Positions 32,896-46,400 of a stretch of 64,000 nt of DNA are shown piece after piece (positions within the stretch are counted from its first letter, which is position 1; every line of letters starts with the position of its first letter). The notes beneath the pieces were generated by a model. That model was not told where the DNA came from. It did no database searches and worked only from the letters and a program-made list of their open reading frames with translations. The stretch spans positions 4,570,329 to 4,634,328 of the forward strand of contig JAMKCF010000012.1 in NCBI GenBank assembly GCA_023634235.1. Reading direction: 5' to 3'. The position numbers and the translations under genes are program-made. Source of the stretch: Pisaster brevispinus (lineage: Eukaryota > Echinodermata > Asteroidea > Forcipulatida > Asteriidae).

Positions 32896-33739
32896 AGTGT
32901 TGATGTTAGAGTATAATTCACAAAAGTTATCATTGAAAGTAAATCGCCATTTTACATAGTATCAAAGTAGTACACTGTCGAACGGTTATCTGAAACATGG
33001 AGTGAAACCAGCCCCTCTTACTCACAACCCTTGCCCAAGGGGGAAAACCCCGCACAAATAATTTGCTCCATACATCAAAAGAAAATGTCTTGCCGTACGC
33101 AACTACTGTAATAATTGCCCGTTATGAACCCAATACAGTGTCCTTGTACCAAGAAGTATATGAGTTGTTGGGTGCAATCTCTGAAGTTGTCCTTTTTTAT
33201 AATTCGCGCAGTGTGCCATTTTGTGACGGCGCAAACTTTCTTTCCTTGCATGATTTTAAAATTTGCGCAGGATAGCTCTGGGTGCAAACTTTGAACACCG
33301 CGCGATCTTTGTCGTTCAATCATAATTCTCACCATTTGTCGTGAAATATACGCCATTAAACGTTAAAAGGGTAAGTTCAAAGAAATAATCTGCTGGATTT
33401 TCACTTCTGTCTGTGATACTTTCGTTCAAAAACTTGGGAGGAATGTCGAGAAATAGGTCTGGCTCACGGAGTCACGAACTGTGTAAAGTTCAAGACGGGA
33501 CAATCCCGCTGGCAGATTCCCGCGTCGGATAATTGATAAACTTTCTGTTAAAATAGAAACAACACAATTCAAATTGTGTGTGCAAGACAAAAGCATCCCG
33601 TTTTTGTTTGTAAAATTGGCTTGCGCGAGTTTTTAAAAAGGTCATTTTCAAAGATTGCGCCCACTACAGACACTCAATAATTGTACGTTTCCAATAGATT
33701 TATATTCTTATACAGATCGCAACGGCCCAATACAGAACT

Positions 33740-34340
33740 ATAATATTCTAACACAGTATCTCAGTTTCCAGATATCTCAGTAGCCTGATGACTCATAAGG
33801 CTCCCAAAGTTTTATAACATGGTATCACAGTATCCCAATACTATATGCCAATGTTCCAGCAGTATCATACAAGTTAGTGTTTCACCTTATATCCTAATTT
33901 AAATTAGTTCCATAACTGCATAATACAGTATCCCAATACACTTATTTAGTATTTCATAACCTGCAACAGAAAGCTAATAAGTCTCCCGATAACCTAATAT
34001 AAATCCCTTTCAACTCGAGCCTGTGTTAAACTGGTCACCGGTGACCGATACAATAAATATAATATTTCCAAAACATATTGGGACGTTAAACAAATTATTT
34101 AAATGTAGCCCTACATGTAAGCTTTATAGTGGTGTACAATGTTAAGCGTTTTGTGAGAAGTAAACCGGTCATTTTAATAAATAACCCGAGCACAGGACGC
34201 AAAATTGCAAAAAAAAGTCAAGTTGTCTGCATGGAGGACATACAATCTAATAAGGCTTGCAGCTCTAGACAGTATTTCAGATAGTCTTGTGCCTCTTCGC
34301 AGTATTTTAGTGCACTATCCCAGTAGACTTTTCCCATGAA
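33740..34340. repeat. Sparse minisatellite related to the one after lectin gene 1
   Basis: Words such as CAGTATCCCAATA, TCTCAGTAGCCTGATG and GGTATCACAGTATCCC recur at about 33750-34010 and again near 34265-34335. They are the same type as in 14720-15795. The position, about 850 bp after the lectin stop, is comparable to that of gene 1 (about 1.2 kb). Confidence 0.5.
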
Positions 34341-35791
34341 ATACTTAAATTGCACAAAGCACGTGCGCACTAACACTACTAAATGTCAAAATGAGGGAAT
34401 ATCGTGCCTTTTTGTGTGGGTCTGATTGACACATACGCGTTTGTGCGTCTGCCTTTATGTGCTCAACTCTATGGAGTTTGCCAAACAGAAGTGTGTATAC
34501 GCATGCGTGAATGTAATGAGCATGTCATGGAAAGGGCCAGTTGCATTATGATAGTAGTTTGATACAAAATTGTTCATTACGGGAAAGCTCCGTTAAAGAA
34601 AGAGGCCAGAATGAAACATCCTTTCCTCTGGCAACTCACACCTGTTATCTCAATGTAATTTCCTTTCCAAACAGTGAACTTAATTGGATCATGCACAAAC
34701 CAGTGGGGCCTCTGACTGCCGCAGGCAGGTTAACTGCTCATCTATTAAGTTTAATCACCCAAGTAATTCAATGTAAACACAGCCACTCAGTGAAAAGGAT
34801 GTATACTTTTCGAGTTTTGGTGGCCAAACTCAGAAAATATTTAATTGAGCTTTCCCGTAATGTACTTATAATACATTATTTCATAAAAGTCTAATACAGT
34901 ATACTCAAATAGCATTAGTATTTTAGTCAACCATTACACTAACCCAGCTGGTTATTTTTTTGCCATACCCAGTTAACAACTGTTACTGGTACCTAATGCG
35001 TGTCACCAATCACGGGAACAGCCCACATGGTATACATAACCAGCATTCAAATAGCTTCAGAGTCACCACTGAACACGTATCATGGCAAAACCGCATTACC
35101 GCAAGTAAAACTATTTTCAATTTTCATTTAGTCAATACTTCTTGTAAGTGAACCAATCGCGCTGCAAATCAAAATGTAGTTAAATACGATCGACCGCCAA
35201 AAAGAACACCCAGCACCCGAATTAACTGAATTAACTTAGCTTTTCACGTGTGTTAACAAGAATGTTAGACTCATACTTTCTTGGTATGTAATTATGGAAA
35301 CACTAAGTGCATATTGGTTATAGGTAGTCAATTCGTCATTGGTCACCTGAATGCACGTTCAACTCTGTTGATAAATTTCTAGGGTTATGCAAGCATCGAA
35401 TCTTGCACTAGGCATTGTTTCATCATGAGGGTTAGCACATCGAACTCCAATTCTTGTGGCCGAGTCATTTTCACCGAGGGGTATTATTTGTGCGAGGGTA
35501 GAGGGTACGTGCGAGGGTAGTGAGAAATACTAGCAATCTGTGCACCTATTGGTTACCGATGCTGCATACTCCTAAGGAGTTGAGATGTCAGAGATGCGTA
35601 GGGCCAGATGAAACGGGGTAATAATAAGGCAAGGCGCTTTAAAAAAAAACAGATAAATATTCGATATGAGCGAAAAGTTTAGAAACTGTATAGTTGAAAA
35701 GGAGTCTCTTCTCCAGATTAATACTAAAATAAAGCATGCCTCTATAATATCTAAGTAGCCAATTGCCTTGATAAATAAATAAAATGCTCTC

Positions 35792-36140
35792 ATTGTTCCA
35801 AACATGTTGTGGTATCCCGTTATTATTTTTTTTCGACTGCGTGTAGGTTACTACATTATATTATTGGTCCGTGAACCCCCGCCCCGCCCCGCCCCACATA
35901 GAAAAAAACAAAAAAAAACAAACCAAAGACAAAAAACAACAACGAGATTCTCCCTGTCCCGAATTTTTAAAGACCTTGTTCCAAACTTGTTGAGGTACAC
36001 CTCAAATGTTTTGATTGCGTGTTGGTTACTACATCATATCATTTGGTCCGTGAACCCCCCCCCCCCCCAAAAAAAAAGAGAGAAAAAAAAAGAGAGAAAA
36101 TCCCCGGAAAACCCCCATGTCCCGAATTTTAAAGACCTTA
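35792..36140. repeat. Two-copy tandem duplication, unit about 180-200 bp
   Basis: GCGTGTAGGTTACTACAT...GGTCCGTGAACCCCC...CCGAATTTTTAAAGACC occurs twice, at about 35840-35970 and 36018-36138, separated by CCAAACTTGTTG-type sequence that also precedes the first copy. The second copy carries a run of C and purine-rich expansion. Confidence 0.7.
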
Positions 36141-38103
36141 AATTCGATTTAATTGACAACCCACAGCTCTATTTTATGCACGTTAAATAAATGAAACACC
36201 TTGGACCAGTTTCGAGGAGTGCCCAGGAGAAAAAATACAATGTTGGGAGGACTAGTATACTCGAAATGCCCCAGGTAGAAAGTCAACATCACTTAACACA
36301 ACACTGAACCACACCTTTCAACAATCCCTACAAAGCAAGACCTCCAAATACACCATTTTAGCTCTATAATAGTTTAGACATAATGTGACGAAACACACGT
36401 TCTTAAATTGTAGTGGTAATCTACATAACTGCTGTTCAATATAGTGAACAAACGTCCATTCTTTACATAGATCCCTGCATTCTTATGACTGGGATTCTGC
36501 AGTCATGCTACGTCGAAATGTATGTCTATGCTTATGCAAAGTTGCAGTTTGGTTCATGTTTTGAAGTACTCTTTAGGTCAACACGGTATGGCATGTCCAA
36601 ATGAGGAGTGGACGGGATGGTTCGTCGCCACGTTCGGCAGGCAGCCGTACCTCTTGGCTTTAGGATTTGGACGTCGCGTTTTTGATGAACTTTACCGGTG
36701 TATTTAGCATTATTTAACAGCTAAATTAGAAAGACTGGCAATAACTGTTGAAGCATTTGGCAAAATGAGGTCTTTCTTCATTCCTTATATAATGACAAGC
36801 GGCTTGGTCACACTTATTAGGCCACTTATTACCAACCTTGCTCAGTTATTTACTTGCCAGAAGGAAGTATTTTGTAAAACTGCAGAACATTCAAAATAAG
36901 CTATTATGTTGAGCCTTATCGCAAGTTCCACTGGAGTTATAGCTCTAGCTCTTCTTATGACAGTACTTAATAACTTCAATGTTGATCGAATGGATGGAGA
37001 GTTCCGGTGATTGACCATAGTGCAGTGTGAAATCTACACGACCTACAGCCAGACTAACATAGTGTCGAACACTGTCACAACGATGGTTCTCTTGGATCCG
37101 GAACTGTTTTAAATGACAGCTTTTTAAAAGTTTGTTTTAACATGAAGCTGTGGTTGACCAAGAACCCTTGAAGATGCGTTTCCACCTTGACAGAGAAATG
37201 AATTTCCCACTACTTGAGGCAGACCCAGACCGTGTAGAGCTCCCATGTTTGAGCCCAAAATGAGAAACTGTGGCCAATGAGTTAAAGATCTTTGGATTGT
37301 GTTGGTGATTGATCTTATGGGTTTGGCTACACTCGTAAATGGAGATCGTCCGTACAGTAAGAAATAAAAGAACAGTAGAAAACGGCAAACGGTAAGCAAA
37401 GATCAAACTTCTTTTTTTATCGCAGGTTCCCAGCACCCCTCCCCTCCTCCCCTACTCCCTTCACCAACTAGATGATATTCGTTGATTTTTGTTGATGTTG
37501 TCCTCCACTTGTAAAGCTTTCAAGGTGATGTCACACTGTCTTGGCGTGTCTTGATTTGCATATTGGTCGAAGCCAGTGATGCACTCAGGAAGACTAGTCT
37601 CACTGGAAAGTTTCCATGAGGTTGAAACTTCAAGTCACCAATTGTCATAATTTCATCTTACTTGTCATAATTTTGTAATTCAAAAAGCGTAAAAAAAAAA
37701 TTAAAAAAAATCGTATCACTTCATTGATAACGACTTTACTTAAACTATCCGACAAGGATTACAGTTTGGGTGCACAGTAAACGGAAAAAACAACGTGGTT
37801 GGATTTTGTACATTTTCCTTTAAGGTCCTATTCATTGGATCTGTTTCTAGCTTAAATCATAAAACACGCACCTTATTAACTTATAACTGCAAGTTTGTTC
37901 AAAATTTAAAGTAGGCTAAAAAAATAAAATTAGGGTTGAAATCCGTGCCCCTTGAAGGGGACAAACTCGTAAATAAAGTCACATGCCGTCGGTCGGTGCG
38001 TGTGGATATGGTACAGCATGCAACCTTAACTTAATGCACTTCGTTTTGTTTGTTTGTGTGACAAATCTCTTGATATTTTGGCTTTTGTTATGAAAAATTT
38101 AAG

Positions 38104-38220
38104 ATGCAATATTGCCGGTTGCAACGATACTGTGTCGGTCTACACAGATTCCCAACAGATCCAAAATACAAATGAATTCGGACGGCTGCGGTGAAACATA
38201 CCAGAGCTAAATGCATGGTC
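38104..38220 (+). pseudogene. Relic of a THAP-type zinc finger
   Basis: One frame reads C-N-I-A-G-C-N-D at about 38104-38130, like the first Cys pair of a THAP domain. A second frame reads G-L-H-R-F-P-T-D-P-K-Y-K at about 38131-38168, like the family's H-x-F-P-x-D-P block, then a stop and a further T-A-A-V-K-H-T-R-A-K-C. The order fits a THAP finger interrupted by a frameshift and a stop. THAP domains occur in host proteins and in P-element-type transposases; I cannot tell which this came from. Confidence 0.4.
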
Positions 38221-40314
38221 AGGAATGTGCATTGTCACTGTCATTCGGTGCATCGTTATCGTATGTTATAGGATACTAGTGTATAGAATTATACGTTCTT
38301 GTCAACACAAACGTACTCTTTAAGGTCGCCTATCAGAAAATCACACAAAACACTCATTGTGTCTACCTGCACTCAAAATACAAATATATCTGTTTATTGC
38401 CACGTGGACGAAGATGTCCGGGTCAAACTATAGTGGTAGCATAATTTTTGTAATGGGTTGATACTAAAGATTTTAAAGTTTTATAGTTGGGCTTTCACAA
38501 AGGCTGGCAGTAGTAAAATATCACAATGGTCTGCGTGACTCATAAAGGTGCGATCACAACATTAAGTACTGCGGAATTTTAAAACAAACGTGCATGTACT
38601 TTAAAGTTCCTTTTTTTATAATAACAGTAATAGTATTAATATGATGTATAAAATGCATGCTATTAAAACATATTGTCATAATGCCATATTTATTTGCTTT
38701 ATGTTAAATTTGGTGATGATGGCATTCTACTTTCTACATTCTATTAATTATTGTTGATATACAGCTGAATTTATCAAAATGATTATAAAGAACAACATAA
38801 ACACTACACCTTGATGGAAACAGACATCAGCAACAAGTTAGGAACAAGTAATAATACCAAAAATTGTTATTAACTATTCAGTATTGACTTTTATTACACA
38901 TTTTTCTTCTTAGTTCTAAATTTTTTGCATTAATTGATTACAAGTTTATAGATGCCGATATGCGTGAAAATAGTAAAAAACTAATTATTTCAAGTAATTT
39001 TTAATTTTTCAGTTGCTATACAATGACGTATTGGAATTGAAATTGGAACCAATCTAACAAAATTGCTGTAATACAATATTATGTAGTGGTTCTCAAAAGC
39101 CCCTGTGGCGTACCAAATTGACGTTTCGATCAGTATGCTTGAATGGGCTTCAGGAATTACTGATTTTCAGTTTTTACCACAAACCTTAAAATGATGCCAA
39201 ACACACGTCATCACTGACGTAGTCAATGGATGGGTGATAACATTGCTTATCTCTCCTTACCACGAGAGAGAAAAGTATTAAAAAAGAGTTTCGGGGTGGT
39301 GGGGTTAAGCTAATCCCTTCACACCTACATTAGGCATTGTGTCAATCAAGTGATTTGGGCTACAGCTCTGGCTATTGGCTGCAGCTATGAGGAGTAAGCC
39401 CTTTCATATATAACCACTGCTTCCGAGGCCGTCATTGCTCTACAGAAGTCTCCACAACATCATCCCGCCCCTGTATAAGTCTCCGTTGTCTCAGAAGCAC
39501 GTGACGGACAAAATCCAGGCAAATCCGTTAGTTGACTTTAACTTTGATTTTACTTTCGTGGGACAAATCGCACGAACAGAGTCTTCGGGGCCAAATTAGT
39601 TGTGCCAAGTGTCAGAGGAATCTGGAAAACAGGGTGATTCGTTTAACTCGTGTTATCAGTAAAGACAGGTTTGTATAGACTATAGACCTTTGTCATGGTG
39701 CAGCCATCTTGAATTTCTCTCATTCAACTCAATGTAATCAAACCGAGGCTGGAAGGAGAAATAGTCTGGTTCCGTTTTTATGCAATGAATATCAGCATTC
39801 ATTACTGTTATTGGATACAGGAACGTGACCAAGATGGTGGCAGCATGGTAAAGGTCTATAACATGGCCAAGCCTCGCCAGCAACGAGCGCTAACAAGCTC
39901 AAAAATCAAAGTCTACCAAACTATTTAATACAGTTGAAGTCAATAAACTGGATACCTAACTATTACCTACAGTTTATCAATTGTCCCGCATAAAACACCC
40001 TCGTGTTCACACAAAATTTATGAACGTTTTAGGCTAACAAACTTGAAATATAACCACAGAGGTTATTGTTTTAGACATGCAGTCTTCCGACGTGGAGAAG
40101 CAGTTCATTTCGGCTTAGTTCATCAAATTAGCTTGAAATTTACCAGTTTGAAAACCTCAGGTGATCCATTTCGATTGTATACCTACAAAATTATTTATCA
40201 ACCCAATGAAAAGTTGAAATTTGCCGGATAGTTAAAATGTCAGCACAGGGTTTGCCTCAAAGCAAAAACGCCAATATTAACACACAAACTGATGTCATAA
40301 TCCAGTTTCTATTT
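38221..40314. other. Intergenic, no gene recognised
   Basis: AT-rich sequence. TTGACGTTTCGATCAGTATGC at about 39118 resembles CTCGACGTTTCGATAAGTATG at about 45065, so part of a dispersed repeat is present in both places. I looked here, without success, for a more typical last exon of the P450 gene. Confidence 0.4.
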
Positions 40315-40410
40315 CTAGCATGCCCACATTTCCCAGGATGCACCTGTCAACTCTGCTGCCACCAAGCACCCCGAACGTTTAAAACCTTTTACAGGAACCT
40401 TAAATTCTCT
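40315..40410 (-). CDS. Doubtful last exon of the P450 gene
   Basis: After the exon ending at 40474 (donor GTAAGT) the next in-frame acceptor, TTTTTTTGAG at 40411-40420, opens 31 codons and a stop. K-V-P-V-K fits the V-P-L-K-like start of the P450 C-terminus, and the total of 515 residues is normal. Against it: the intron would be only 63 nt, the remaining residues do not look like the family, and part of the exon matches the arm of the MITE at 25500. A more distant exon may have been missed. Confidence 0.3.
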   Translation of the reverse strand, partial: REFKVPVKGFKRSGCLVAAELTGASWEMWAC

Positions 40411-43400
40411 CTCAAAAAAAGACAAACATCTTGCATGGTAAAGCCTTTTCTTTCTTTTTGTTACCACACTTACCTCAGTTTCCGGACTGACCTCGAACCG
40501 GAAGTTCTGCATCACACGTACCAGCGCCATTTTAATTACCAGCAAGGCAAATCGCATGCCGATGCAGTTTCTAGGTCCAATACCAAACGGCAAATAAGTG
40601 CCCGGTTGTATGGAATCTTTGACTTTGGCACTAAACCTGTTGGATTACAAAATAAAAACAACTTATTATTATTTATTTTATTATTATTATTACTTATTTG
40701 GCAATTGTATTTAACAGGGACTGTGAAGAAATATGTAAAACTATTTCAAATGTGATGAAATGGTAAACAAAGACAAGGAAAACAATGGATTTATTTTTTT
40801 ACCTCTCAGGGTCGAACTTGGATGGGTTTGGCCAATACTCTTCATTGTGATGAATTGGCCACACGCTCACCAGAACAACAACTCCTTTTTCTATCGTTAG
40901 CCCATCATAAGTGATGGTCTCGTTACACACGCGATCAAATCTATAGACAAAACATACAGTGCATTAGTTGATTCACCATGGCGTTCCGCGGCTGGACAGT
41001 CTGGTGCACCGGACTCTGTTGATTCTTATCAGCAGAGTGTTGGATCTTATGACACAAACTAGAATCAGATGGGAGTAAAAACCGTTGGTCCCGTGTGTTG
41101 CGTGATGCCCGTAAAAGAACCCAGTGCACTTACATTGGTTGGCTGTATAATGCGCCTCAGGACCCTGTAAAACTTTACAATGTGCTACATAAAACAGACC
41201 TCATATTCACGTCTCCTCATAACTCCCATAAAACAATATGAATATCAGCGCCATGAGCGCCCGTCTGTGCCGGATACCTGTGTGGCAGGAGATTCTGTCC
41301 CTCAAACTGTGTACAAATTTCTTCGGACAACGCCCTCTTTTTATCAACCTCCTCCAGCCCTTGTTAATTTCCCATAATTATGGGGGACATATTTCCATGG
41401 GACACCGGCACTTTGTAAGTATTCTTTGCAAAATGTTGGGTTTATTTTCTTACATTGTTCCTGTTGGATAAATGCGCAGAGTTTCACTGACCACTTTATC
41501 AAGATAGTCCATTTTGGAGATTACATCATAGCCGATGCTGTCACGTGTGGGAGCGCATTTGTCAATCTCTGCATGGAGTTTTTCTTGGATGTCTGGGTTG
41601 GTTGCCATGGCGTACGCAACGAAGCTTAGAAGGGCATTCGTTGTTTCGTACCCAGCCAAGAAGAATATGATTCCCTTAAGGAGGACGAGGATAAAAACAC
41701 ATTAATTTGAACCAGAAATATTCAGATCTTTCACTCGTAATGGGTTGAAATTGCAACCCCCTCCCCCCCCCCATTTTTTCAAACTCCTAGTTTACCTACG
41801 TCCAGCTCGGACTAGGGCGAGTCTAGGAGTGGGTGGTTGACAGGTGTATGATGAGGTGATTGGTAGTAGGCTTTTACTTCGACAAATCACGGCGCGTCGA
41901 GGAAGGGTTGACAAAAATAGGGGGTGCTATTTGCACTCTCCCAGTACACATAATCTGTTGTGTTAGTTTTTGTTTTTATTATGATTCCTAATTTTGTCTT
42001 CCCATCGCGAGAAACTCGTCTTCCAGTCTTGGCAATTTTGTTTTAATGAAGTGGTCCACCTATGACTTTTCTAAAAAAGCAAGCTGTTGTATGTTTCCAC
42101 AAAATGCATCGATATCTTTTGATACAAAGATCACGTGTACTTTGCAAATGGGAATAAATGTCAGAAAACGCATTTGTTCATACAAGTGGCTTAAACAATG
42201 CATTGTTCCTCTTCAAAAATAAAAACAAGTAACGTAGTTGACAACTAAAACAAAAATCAAAGCAAATTTGTGCAGTTTTTTACAATCACCTGAGCCATAA
42301 CTTCTTCAGTTGATAAAGCCTTGCGGGTCGAACCTCCCTCTTGAGCAACATCTGTATGTTCCTCATCTTTGTCGTTATGAGCATTCAGCATCAACTGCAA
42401 CATATCAACGCGCTGAACAAAAAAGAAAAGAATAGTAAATTTTACCCCCAAAACCCCCCCAAATAAAACAGTTCACTCGTAAACAAAAGTCATCAATTTA
42501 CTTGCTGGATTTATGATCCACAAAACAAATTCTAACCTTGCAAATGTACCCAAGTGAGTAAAAGCTCGTATGTCAAGCGCGTCGTTGCTAGGAACTAACA
42601 AAACTTATTCAAAAATAAAATGTTTATAATTTTTCATTTTATTACCTGAGGGCCCGATTTCCCTTCCTCTTGGCGAAGTTTACAAGCGTCCTTTGTTACG
42701 GCAAAGAAAAACTGAATAGCTCTGGTGTCAAACATACCAATGTCGAAGAAGTCAAATACGGGTCCAAGAATTGGAAAGACGGCTACCAGCGAAACAAACA
42801 TAATATCAATAAGATGTGATTCAAAAGGAATGTAAAGATGTACTTTTCGCAATGACCTCTCATATTTTGTTTAGTATGGTACATTGTGGAATGCTAGGTG
42901 GCAGCAGACTTCCCAACTGTTTATGTATAGTTCTAGTAAGGATTACCCGGTGAGTCTGCTATTATTACATTATTATTGATGGTTTATTAAAATTGAACTT
43001 GTAGCCAATGGCTAAATTGCGTCAATGTTTACAATAAACATTTAAAAGCAATACATAACAAGCAATAGAAAAAAAAATAATAATAATAATTAATAACTAG
43101 ACATAAGTTTTTGTTCCGTAACAAAAACAAGGTGTTCGGTGTAGACATTTTCGAGTAAGCAGAGGTAGTGTTTTCAAAGAGAAAACCGAAATAACATAAC
43201 TTAATACGTCAGATAATATTTCAGAGCGGGATAAAAGCATGAACAGTTGTTTGTTAAAATGTCAAGACAAGGTCACCAACATATTCTTTTCTGTGAAGTA
43301 TGTGAAGCCCATGTTGAAAAAAAATTATAAAAACTCTGCCAAAGGCTTCTAGTAAAACTGTATTTTGAACTGTTTTTAACCCACCGCAAGATGGCGGTCT

Positions 43401-46400
43401 TAATTTTGTTTTTAACCAGACCCTTGTCAGACTGCAACATTGTTAAAATCAACTCCAAAAAAGTTGCCACTTTTAATTACAATGCACTTTCGGTTTTAAC
43501 TGGAAGTAAAAGACACGTAATTTCATGCAAACAATTAAAATCGAAGACCTATATTACCTTTTTAAAATCCCGCAAAAAAAGCAACCCAGGGTCTCTTACC
43601 CATTTAACATTTAAATGACGTAGATTTCCGAGGCAGCATCTGTCACAGAGCGAGCAAATAATAAAATTCCAGAGCGGGACAAAAGCATTAACAGTTGTTT
43701 GGTATAGCGCCATCCTCTGAAATGTTTCCGTTATGTGGGACTGTACACACAGGCTTCGTGGACTTTGAACCTTATGGTTTTCATTACGTGGGACTGTACA
43801 CACAGGCTTCGTGTTGCACACACAGGCTTCGTGGACTTTGAACCTTATGAATAATGGAGCGGACAGTCAGTTACAGCGCTTTTCTCCATACACGAATTAA
43901 CTGCGGTTAATACTAGCATTGGCTGTAACACCCATTTAGGACCAGAAGTTAAGGTCATATTGGCATCATTTCTGTGCAAAAGTTTCGGAAGGATGACAGA
44001 ACTACAATCTGATGTAAAATTTATGATGAAATGATCAGTAGTTTTTGAGATATGAATTTTTTTAATATTCAACTTCCGGTTTGAACCGGAAGTCAAGGTC
44101 AAATGAGGTCGCGTTCAGTGTAGCGTTTTTAGAGTCATACCAGGCCTATCCGATGATGTATAGATTGTGAAAATCCATTGTGTTGTTTTGGAGTTATGAT
44201 TTTTTCAAATATTAAACTTTGATTTAACGTAACTCGACACCTGATGACGTCATCATGACGAAACCAAAAATGGTTTCATCTACTAATGAATATCTAACTA
44301 TGTGTAAAGTTTCAAGTTTATGTGAGCTTAGGAAGTGTGTCTTTGTTAGCGGACAATCGACGGCGAGAAGAAGAAGACGAAGTAAAAAAAAAAAAAAAAA
44401 CCGAACAATAACAAGAGGTCTTCGGACTTTTGTCCGAACACCTAAACAGAAATTACCTAACCGCAACAACAGGCAAGAACAACTAAAAACATTAAATTAC
44501 AAGTGTTTCGGTTGAATTGGCCATTAGTTACTGTTGAGCGCTGCTTAACAGTAAGAAAATGTTCGTGCTAACTGTAGCAGAAAAATTTGCTTAAAGCGTA
44601 ATCACATTTCACAGGTTAGGAAGAAAATTAGGCTGTAAGCTTGTGCGTTCACTTTTGATTTGCATTGTTACGTCATTCATTTTCATACAGTAAGCACCGG
44701 AATGTTAGCATGCCCTTTCGTGTGCTTAATACGGTTTGCAGCGCTATGAAATAGAAACTCGCACAGTAAGCACAGAATCGGCCGTTATTAAGCACCTCTA
44801 TGAAATTTGGCCCAGAACAGTTATTGGTTACAGCCGCAAAATGCACCCCTAGTCTCCTCATAAGTCTCATAAGGCACATTAATTTCCGTCTGTAAACTGT
44901 CTGTATAAAGTCTCTTTATTTATACAGGGGAACTGACGTTAATAGAAGGACGAAACTTGTGGGGTAAAAACAATCTATAGCAACTTCGTTTGTTGTCACA
45001 CAGTGAGTAATATACCTAGTTTCAAATCTGCGCTGGTTCTGAAAAGAACTGACGATGTAAACAACTCGACGTTTCGATAAGTATGCGATGACATGTCTTC
45101 AGAATAAGTTGATCAGCATCAGCATGTTCCTTTTAGACTATGTATAAGGCATTCTCATTTCAAACGAAGGACCATATTCCATGTATTCCAAACAATGGGT
45201 AAAATCTGCCATTGCAGGTACCCCCCCCCCCCCCAACACACACACACAAGTGTGTAAACACTTGCAATCGGTAACCTCTTATTGTCCCTCTTTTTTTTTT
45301 TTTACTTTAACTTTTAGGGACCCTCCCCCAACCGGGAACCCCATTGTCCTCTTTTGTTATAAGTTCCCGGTTTGAATGTGTATACCTATCCCCACGCACA
45401 AACACACACAAATCACCCGAGGTTTGGTTTCAGGTTGTTTATCACTTACGCCTATGGCATGGCGATGTGTGCATGTAGAACTGTTGCTCTTGCTAGCGAT
45501 TCTAGTATAAAGGGGTTCCTTCAGAAAAGAAAAGAAAATAGCTATTGGTTTCTCACCGGCAAGGAGTAAGGATGGTTTGAGGAAGCTGAAATCAACCGCC
45601 GATTTTGCATGTTTGACGAATGGATCATCCTTGTTTTTCTGGGAATCCACTTCTAATCCAAATCCACACCTTGCAATGGCGTCCATAGAGAAACCTCCAT
45701 ACATCCTACAATTCGAAATAGACAGCATTCTCAAATCCGATTTTCAACAACAACAACAACAACAAAAACAACAAAAACAACAACAAAAACAGAGACGGAG
45801 ACAGCAACAGTTACAATGACGTTAACAAACAACAAGCAACAACGGCAATATCAATCACAGTATCAATAAGCAAATACATCATTAAACAAGAGAACATGAT
45901 CTGACTTACTCTCTGCAGTCGACAGACTTTCCCCCACTCTGTGCTTTGTTGATATTCCCAACCAAAGTATCACAGCAATCATTTATTAATGCAGACAACT
46001 GAGGAGATAACATTAATTTAACTCACTTTTGTTAAATATATAATTTTTTTAAGGGTCAAGAGCATAACTTGCCAGTGAAATATATGCTTCATTGCCCGCC
46101 ATACAAGCAGAATTTAAGTTATTTTTGTTGTTGTCAAAATTGTAATCAGGTCAGGAAGTTTGTCCGAGATTGGTACTGGTTCATTCTTCATATGACGTTT
46201 CGGTGTAACTCGAAATCAGTATCAATTTACTTCCCAGTCAATTCTCCCGCCCACCCTGCCACCCCTATCAATTTGGCCCGAATACAAACGGGGCCTGGTT
46301 AATTTTTTGTGTACGACCATTCAGCCAACTCACCTGACATCATCATCAAGATTGGTTGTGCCATTATATTTTGGGAGTAAATGGTCTCCGTGTGATTCAA

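Larger units (their letters stand above)
32896..38100. other. Intergenic between lectin gene 2 and the P450 gene; repeats only
   Basis: It begins with the 3' flank of lectin gene 2 and includes the minisatellite-like stretch at 33740-34340, a two-copy tandem repeat at 35792-36140 with C-runs, and AT-rich sequence elsewhere. I found no exon of a recognisable family. Short frames near 36520-36700 and 37120-37440 show no known domain. Confidence 0.45.

Noticed and set aside
40237..40755. 172-codon plus-strand frame
   Set aside because: It is antisense to the P450 haem exon and has no domain of its own.
42843..42852. An upstream acceptor and longer version of the P450 exon 42646-42782
   Set aside because: It would add residues not found in the family. 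The acceptor at 42783-42784 has a better pyrimidine tract and gives the expected length.
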